Source of the DNA: Desulfurellaceae bacterium
GTDB taxonomy: Bacteria > Campylobacterota_A > Desulfurellia > JAGGSF01
Assembly (NCBI GenBank): GCA_023128455.1
Contig: JAGMDW010000111.1
Coordinates: 1 to 8,416 of the forward strand
Length of the DNA: 8,416 bases
Direction: 5' to 3'
Both the position numbers and the translations under genes were made by a program. The notes beneath the pieces were generated by a model, which saw only the letters and a program-made list of their open reading frames with translations, did no database searches and was not told where the DNA came from. Every line of letters starts with the position of its first letter. Position 1 is the stretch's first letter. Below, piece after piece: positions 5,852 through 8,416 of this stretch.

Positions 5852-7057
5852 ATGGAAGAGTACAAGGTAAACAAGACGATAAAACAGATAAATGAAAAGA
5901 TAAAAAGGGGAGAAGCAGTAGTAATAAATGCAGAAGAGATGGTAGATATTGTTAAAAAAGAAGGTATTGTTGATGCGGCAAAAAAGGTAGATGTAGTAAC
6001 TACTGGTACATTTGGTACTATGTGTTCTTCTGGAGCATTTATAAACTTTGGCCATACTACTCCCCGTATAAAGGCATATAAAGCCTGGCTAAATGATGTT
6101 CCTGTCTATGCTGGATTGGCGGCAGTAGACCTGTTTATTGGAGCAACATCTGTAAAAGAGGGAGATCCGCTGAACAAAGTTCATCCTGGTAACTTTTCTT
6201 ACGGTGGAGGCCATGTGATAGAAGACCTCATTGCTAAAAAAACTTTGGAGTTGAGGGTGGAGGGATATGGGACGGATTGTTATCCTCGCAACTCGTTTAC
6301 CAAGAAAATCACTATTCGCGATCTATCCTATGCCACTTTATGCAATCCGCGAAATGCCTGTCAGAATTATACCTGTGCTATAAATACATCGGATAAAACA
6401 GTTTATACCTATATGGGTATTTTAAAACCACATATGGCAAATGCCACATATTCCTCAGCCGGACAACTGAGCCCACTCCTCAATGATCCGTTTTATTTAA
6501 CTATTGCTATAGGAACAAGAATATTGTTGGGTGGAGGAATAGGGTATGTCGCATTTCCCGGTACACAGCACAACCCCAATGTAGAAAGAACAGAGAGAGG
6601 CATTGTTTTGTCTGCTGCAGGAACATTAGCCTGCATAGGCGATATGGAAAAGATGAATCCTGCTTTTGTAAGGGGTGCATCCATACTTGGATATGGCACT
6701 TCTTTAACTATAGGTATAGGAATACCTATACCTATATTGAATGAGGAAATTGCATATTTCACCGGAATAGGTGATGAAGATATCTATGTATACATAGAAG
6801 ATTACGGTTCTGATTATCCTCAAAACAAAGAAAAAACTTATGGAAAGGTAAGCTATAAACAGTTGAAGAGTGGATACATAGAAATAAATGGTAAAAGGAT
6901 TTCTTCTTCTCCTATGTCCAGCTACTTCGAAGCGATTGAAGTAGCGGAAACATTAAAAAGTTGGATTAAAGACAAAAAATTCCTTCTTTCTGAACCGCAA
7001 GAAAAACTGCCACAGGCGAAGAAGTATAAGCCAAGAAAATATATAAGAGATGAATAA
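5852..7057 (+). CDS. DUF39/HcyBio (COG1900) protein, probable L-aspartate semialdehyde sulfurtransferase
   Basis: Characterised relatives (Methanosarcina acetivorans MA1821 type) act with a NIL-ferredoxin to insert reduced sulfur into L-aspartate semialdehyde and form homocysteine. From ATG 5852 the product is 401 residues. Family features seen: VDVVTTGTFGTMCSSGAFINFGH (47-68 region) with Cys58, YGTDCYPRNSF with Cys143, NPRNACQNY, GGGIGYVAFPGTQHNP and GIGIPIPILNEE. Cys58 and Cys143 are in the right contexts to be the two conserved cysteines reported as functionally important in the methanogen protein. Cys164, Cys170, Cys175 and Cys261 are further cysteines. No C-terminal CBS pair is present, unlike the methanogen protein; the tail is short and basic. 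Start: an in-frame TTG at 5789 adds 21 residues without family resemblance or ribosome site, so I prefer the ATG. The stop overlaps the next gene by 8 bp. Activity is inferred from family and operon. Confidence 0.92.
   Translation: MEEYKVNKTIKQINEKIKRGEAVVINAEEMVDIVKKEGIVDAAKKVDVVTTGTFGTMCSSGAFINFGHTTPRIKAYKAWLNDVPVYAGLAAVDLFIGATSVKEGDPLNKVHPGNFSYGGGHVIEDLIAKKTLELRVEGYGTDCYPRNSFTKKITIRDLSYATLCNPRNACQNYTCAINTSDKTVYTYMGILKPHMANATYSSAGQLSPLLNDPFYLTIAIGTRILLGGGIGYVAFPGTQHNPNVERTERGIVLSAAGTLACIGDMEKMNPAFVRGASILGYGTSLTIGIGIPIPILNEEIAYFTGIGDEDIYVYIEDYGSDYPQNKEKTYGKVSYKQLKSGYIEINGKRISSSPMSSYFEAIEVAETLKSWIKDKKFLLSEPQEKLPQAKKYKPRKYIRDE
6709..6736. repeat. Perfect 12-bp-arm inverted repeat inside the DUF39 gene
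   Basis: TATAGGTATAGG (6709-6720) and CCTATACCTATA (6725-6736) are exact reverse complements around AATA. The segment encodes the conserved GIGIPIPI motif, and the opposite strand in one frame also reads IGIGIPIPI. Codons are ATA for isoleucine, GGT/GGA for glycine and CCT for proline. The symmetry follows largely from the alternating Ile-Gly/Ile-Pro motif plus ATA use, but it could form an mRNA hairpin. Confidence 0.6.
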
Positions 7058-7754
7058 CCGTTTCTATCGCATTTCCTCAGAAAACTTCTGGAATTACACC
7101 GTGGAGATGGGGGAAAGTGACCTGTTTATAAAATCGCATACTAACAAGGAAGAAAGCATAAAAAAATGTGTAGAAAATTTGAGAGGAGACATTAAAAGGT
7201 ATATTAGAAGAAGGAGAGATTTTCTTGTTTCTTTAAAGCCATTGGAAATGGATGAGGAGGCACCACAAATTGTCAAAGAGATGATAAAATATACACAAAT
7301 TGTCGGTGTAGGCCCGATGGCTGCTGTGGCTGGAGCGATAGCAGAATTTGTGGGAAAAACAATAATGGATGATGAAGAATATATCATAGAAAACGGCGGG
7401 GATATATTCCTTAAATTAAACAAACAACCGAAAATAGCTGTATTTGCAGGTTCATCTCCTTCAAGTGGACTTATGGTGAAATTGAAGGAAGATATATTGC
7501 CATATGGTATATGTACCTCATCAGCAACGGTAGGGCCATCTCTTAGTTTAGGTAAAACGGATGCCTGCATTGTTATATCTCACAGTGCAATATTGTCCGA
7601 TGCCTTAGCAACAAGAATTGGCAACATGGTAAAGAATGAAGGGGACATAAAAAAAGGATTGGATTTTGCTCAAAGCATAGATGGTATTTTAGGGTGTGTT
7701 ATTGTTATGGGCAGCAAAACGGGTATATGGGGAAACATAGAGATTTCCTCTTAA
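7050..7754 (+). CDS. UPF0280 (COG2122) family protein, homocysteine-operon member
   Basis: An ApbE-related-fold family often found beside DUF39 and NIL-ferredoxin genes; genetic work in sulfate reducers and methanogens ties it to homocysteine formation, but its reaction is not established to my knowledge. It is 234 residues, typical for the family. Visible motifs: FYRISSENFWNYTVEMGESDLFIKS at the N-terminus, VGPMAAVAGAIAEFVG (about 86-101), IENGGDIFLK, AGSSPSSGLMVKL, GICTSSATVGPSLSLGKTDA (one family-signature glycine-serine stretch) and the C-terminal GNMV...GCVIVMG...GIWGNIE. The ATG overlaps the DUF39 stop by 8 bp with only a weak AAGAG upstream, so translation is probably coupled. No signal peptide, so cytoplasmic. 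A role in sulfur delivery or redox handling would be inference. Confidence 0.92.
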   Translation: MNNRFYRISSENFWNYTVEMGESDLFIKSHTNKEESIKKCVENLRGDIKRYIRRRRDFLVSLKPLEMDEEAPQIVKEMIKYTQIVGVGPMAAVAGAIAEFVGKTIMDDEEYIIENGGDIFLKLNKQPKIAVFAGSSPSSGLMVKLKEDILPYGICTSSATVGPSLSLGKTDACIVISHSAILSDALATRIGNMVKNEGDIKKGLDFAQSIDGILGCVIVMGSKTGIWGNIEISS

Positions 7755-7765
7755 AGGAGTAAAGG

Positions 7766-8170
7766 ATGGTATCTAAAAAAGTGATTCTTACATTCAAGAA
7801 AGAAGTGGTGGATAAGCCTATTGTATGTGAGCTTCCCAAGGAATTTGATTTAACATTCAATATATTAGAGGCAAAAATTCTTCCCAGAAGAGAAGGCGTG
7901 CTTATTATGGAACTCATAGGAGAAGAAGAGAAACTGCAAAAAGGATTAGATTATCTAATACAGAATAATGTAATTGTAGAGTTTGTAGAACAAAAGATAA
8001 AGAGAGATGAGGAGAAATGTTATCATTGTGGGATTTGCATTTCTGTATGTCCTCCAGAGGCATTGGTGATAGATGATAAGAAGACGATGAAGGTATCCTT
8101 CTACCCAGATAGATGTATTGCTTGTGGTTGGTGTGTGAAGGTGTGTCCTGTCAAAGCGATGAGCTTGTAG
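7766..8170 (+). CDS. NIL-domain 2x[4Fe-4S] ferredoxin, probable iron-sulfur partner of the DUF39 enzyme
   Basis: Small cytoplasmic iron-sulfur protein of 134 residues. Residues 1-78 form a NIL domain (KKVILTFKKEVVDKPIVCEL..., ACT-like, also found at the end of methionine ABC transporter ATPases). A ferredoxin domain follows, with CYHCGICISVCP (84-95) and CIACGWCVKVCP (117-128), each CxxCxxCxxxCP, predicting two [4Fe-4S] clusters. This matches the MA1822-type partner that supplies electrons or sulfur chemistry for homocysteine formation. The start ATG has a clear AAAGGAG 6 nt upstream and lies 11 bp after the UPF0280 stop, so this is the only gene of the operon with a strong ribosome site of its own. 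The domain call is firm; the metabolic role is inferred from family plus operon. Confidence 0.94.
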   Translation: MVSKKVILTFKKEVVDKPIVCELPKEFDLTFNILEAKILPRREGVLIMELIGEEEKLQKGLDYLIQNNVIVEFVEQKIKRDEEKCYHCGICISVCPPEALVIDDKKTMKVSFYPDRCIACGWCVKVCPVKAMSL

Positions 8171-8258
8171 AAAATAATAAAAAGGCATCTTTAAATGCAA
8201 CGAGTCAAGATCTTAGTTTTTGATTTTCAAGCTATCACAATTAGACATAAAGGAGATA

Positions 8259-8291
8259 AATAGCAAAGGGGGACTGTCCCCCTTTGCTATT
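8259..8291. terminator. Long hairpin between convergent genes, probable bidirectional terminator or REP-like repeat
   Basis: AATAGCAAAGGGGGA (8259-8273) and TCCCCCTTTGCTATT (8277-8291) are perfect 15-base arms around CTG. On the plus strand the stem is followed by CTGC then five T; on the minus strand by ATTTATC. It lies 88 bases after the ferredoxin gene and contains the stop codon of the facing gene. The symmetric GGGGGACTGTCCCCC core resembles palindromes that occur as dispersed repeats in some anaerobe genomes, so it may be a repeat doing terminator duty. Confidence 0.7.
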
Positions 8292-8416
8292 CTGCTTTTT
8301 CACTGATTGGGAATTTGAATATTGCTTCACCCAACAAGAATAGTAAGGATAACACGCCATACCCTCCGGCGATAATAAGCCATTCTGCTATCTTTGGAGT
8401 ATAACTCAGATACATT
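8287..8416 (-). CDS. C-terminal fragment of a membrane protein, possibly NrfD/HybB-like
   Basis: Reading in from the right edge, the minus strand gives MYLSYTPKIAEW, a hydrophobic stretch LIIAGGYGVLSLLFLLGE, then AIFKFPISEKAE and a TAG stop at 8289-8287. That is 42 residues with one membrane helix. The pattern of tyrosine-proline, then a glutamate-tryptophan pair before a last helix and a short charged tail, recalls the end of NrfD/HybB/DsrP-type quinone-interacting membrane subunits of respiratory complexes. The ATG at 8415 is probably internal, since nothing before it is visible. The stop codon lies in the right arm of the 8259-8291 hairpin. That this is a real gene end is likely; the family is a guess from a short segment. 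Confidence 0.5.
   Translation of the reverse strand, partial: MYLSYTPKIAEWLIIAGGYGVLSLLFLLGEAIFKFPISEKAE

Noticed and set aside
7094..7570. 158-codon minus-strand frame opposite the UPF0280 gene
   Set aside because: It is a shadow of a clear family member; its translation resembles no protein and has no ribosome site or operon context.
8171..8225. AAGATCTT followed by AGTTTTT after the ferredoxin gene as a terminator
   Set aside because: The palindrome cannot form a stable hairpin with a proper loop; the strong hairpin at 8259-8291 is a better candidate.

Overview
The window is a low-GC, AT-rich bacterial chromosome segment with two well-recognised operons transcribed away from each other, plus the tail of a third gene at the right edge. 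The genes point to an uncultured or poorly known strict anaerobe. The right-hand operon encodes the sulfide-dependent homocysteine route known from methanogens and sulfate-reducing or other anaerobic bacteria. The bacterial rpsF-ssb-rpsR-rplI-dnaB order excludes an archaeon. I cannot assign a phylum from the sequence alone.

Left block (1-5445, minus strand): rpsF (S6), ssb, rpsR (S18), rplI (L9), dnaB (replicative helicase) and uvrA (excision-repair damage sensor, running off the left edge). Spacing is extremely tight: rpsF/ssb share one base, ssb/rpsR overlap by 14 bp, rpsR/rplI are 6 bp apart, and rplI/dnaB and dnaB/uvrA each overlap by 4 bp (ATGA). This couples translation, replication and DNA repair in one transcript. 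The uvrA addition to this classical cluster is the less usual part. Several start codons need correction: rpsF most likely starts at a GTG behind a strong Shine-Dalgarno sequence, and rplI may also use a GTG.

Central intergenic region (5446-5851): about 400 bp with no credible gene. It holds a perfect 10-bp-arm dyad (5511-5536) lying over the putative rpsF -35 box, an A/T-run hairpin (5733-5753), two consecutive small inverted repeats (5773-5813), and a possible TTGACA promoter immediately before the rightward operon.

Right block (5852-8170, plus strand): a three-gene operon of a DUF39/HcyBio (COG1900) protein, a UPF0280/COG2122 protein and a NIL-domain 2x[4Fe-4S] ferredoxin. In characterised relatives the DUF39 and NIL-ferredoxin proteins convert L-aspartate semialdehyde plus reduced sulfur into homocysteine, giving the methionine precursor without O-acetyl- or O-succinyl-homoserine. 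The COG2122 protein is genetically linked to the same process, but its chemistry is unsettled. All three lie contiguously here.

Right edge: a long GC-rich hairpin (8259-8291) sits between the converging ferredoxin gene and the 3' end of a minus-strand gene. The visible C-terminus of that gene resembles NrfD/HybB-type membrane subunits. I found no CRISPR array, tRNA, rRNA, insertion sequence or previously undescribed multi-gene system in this window.
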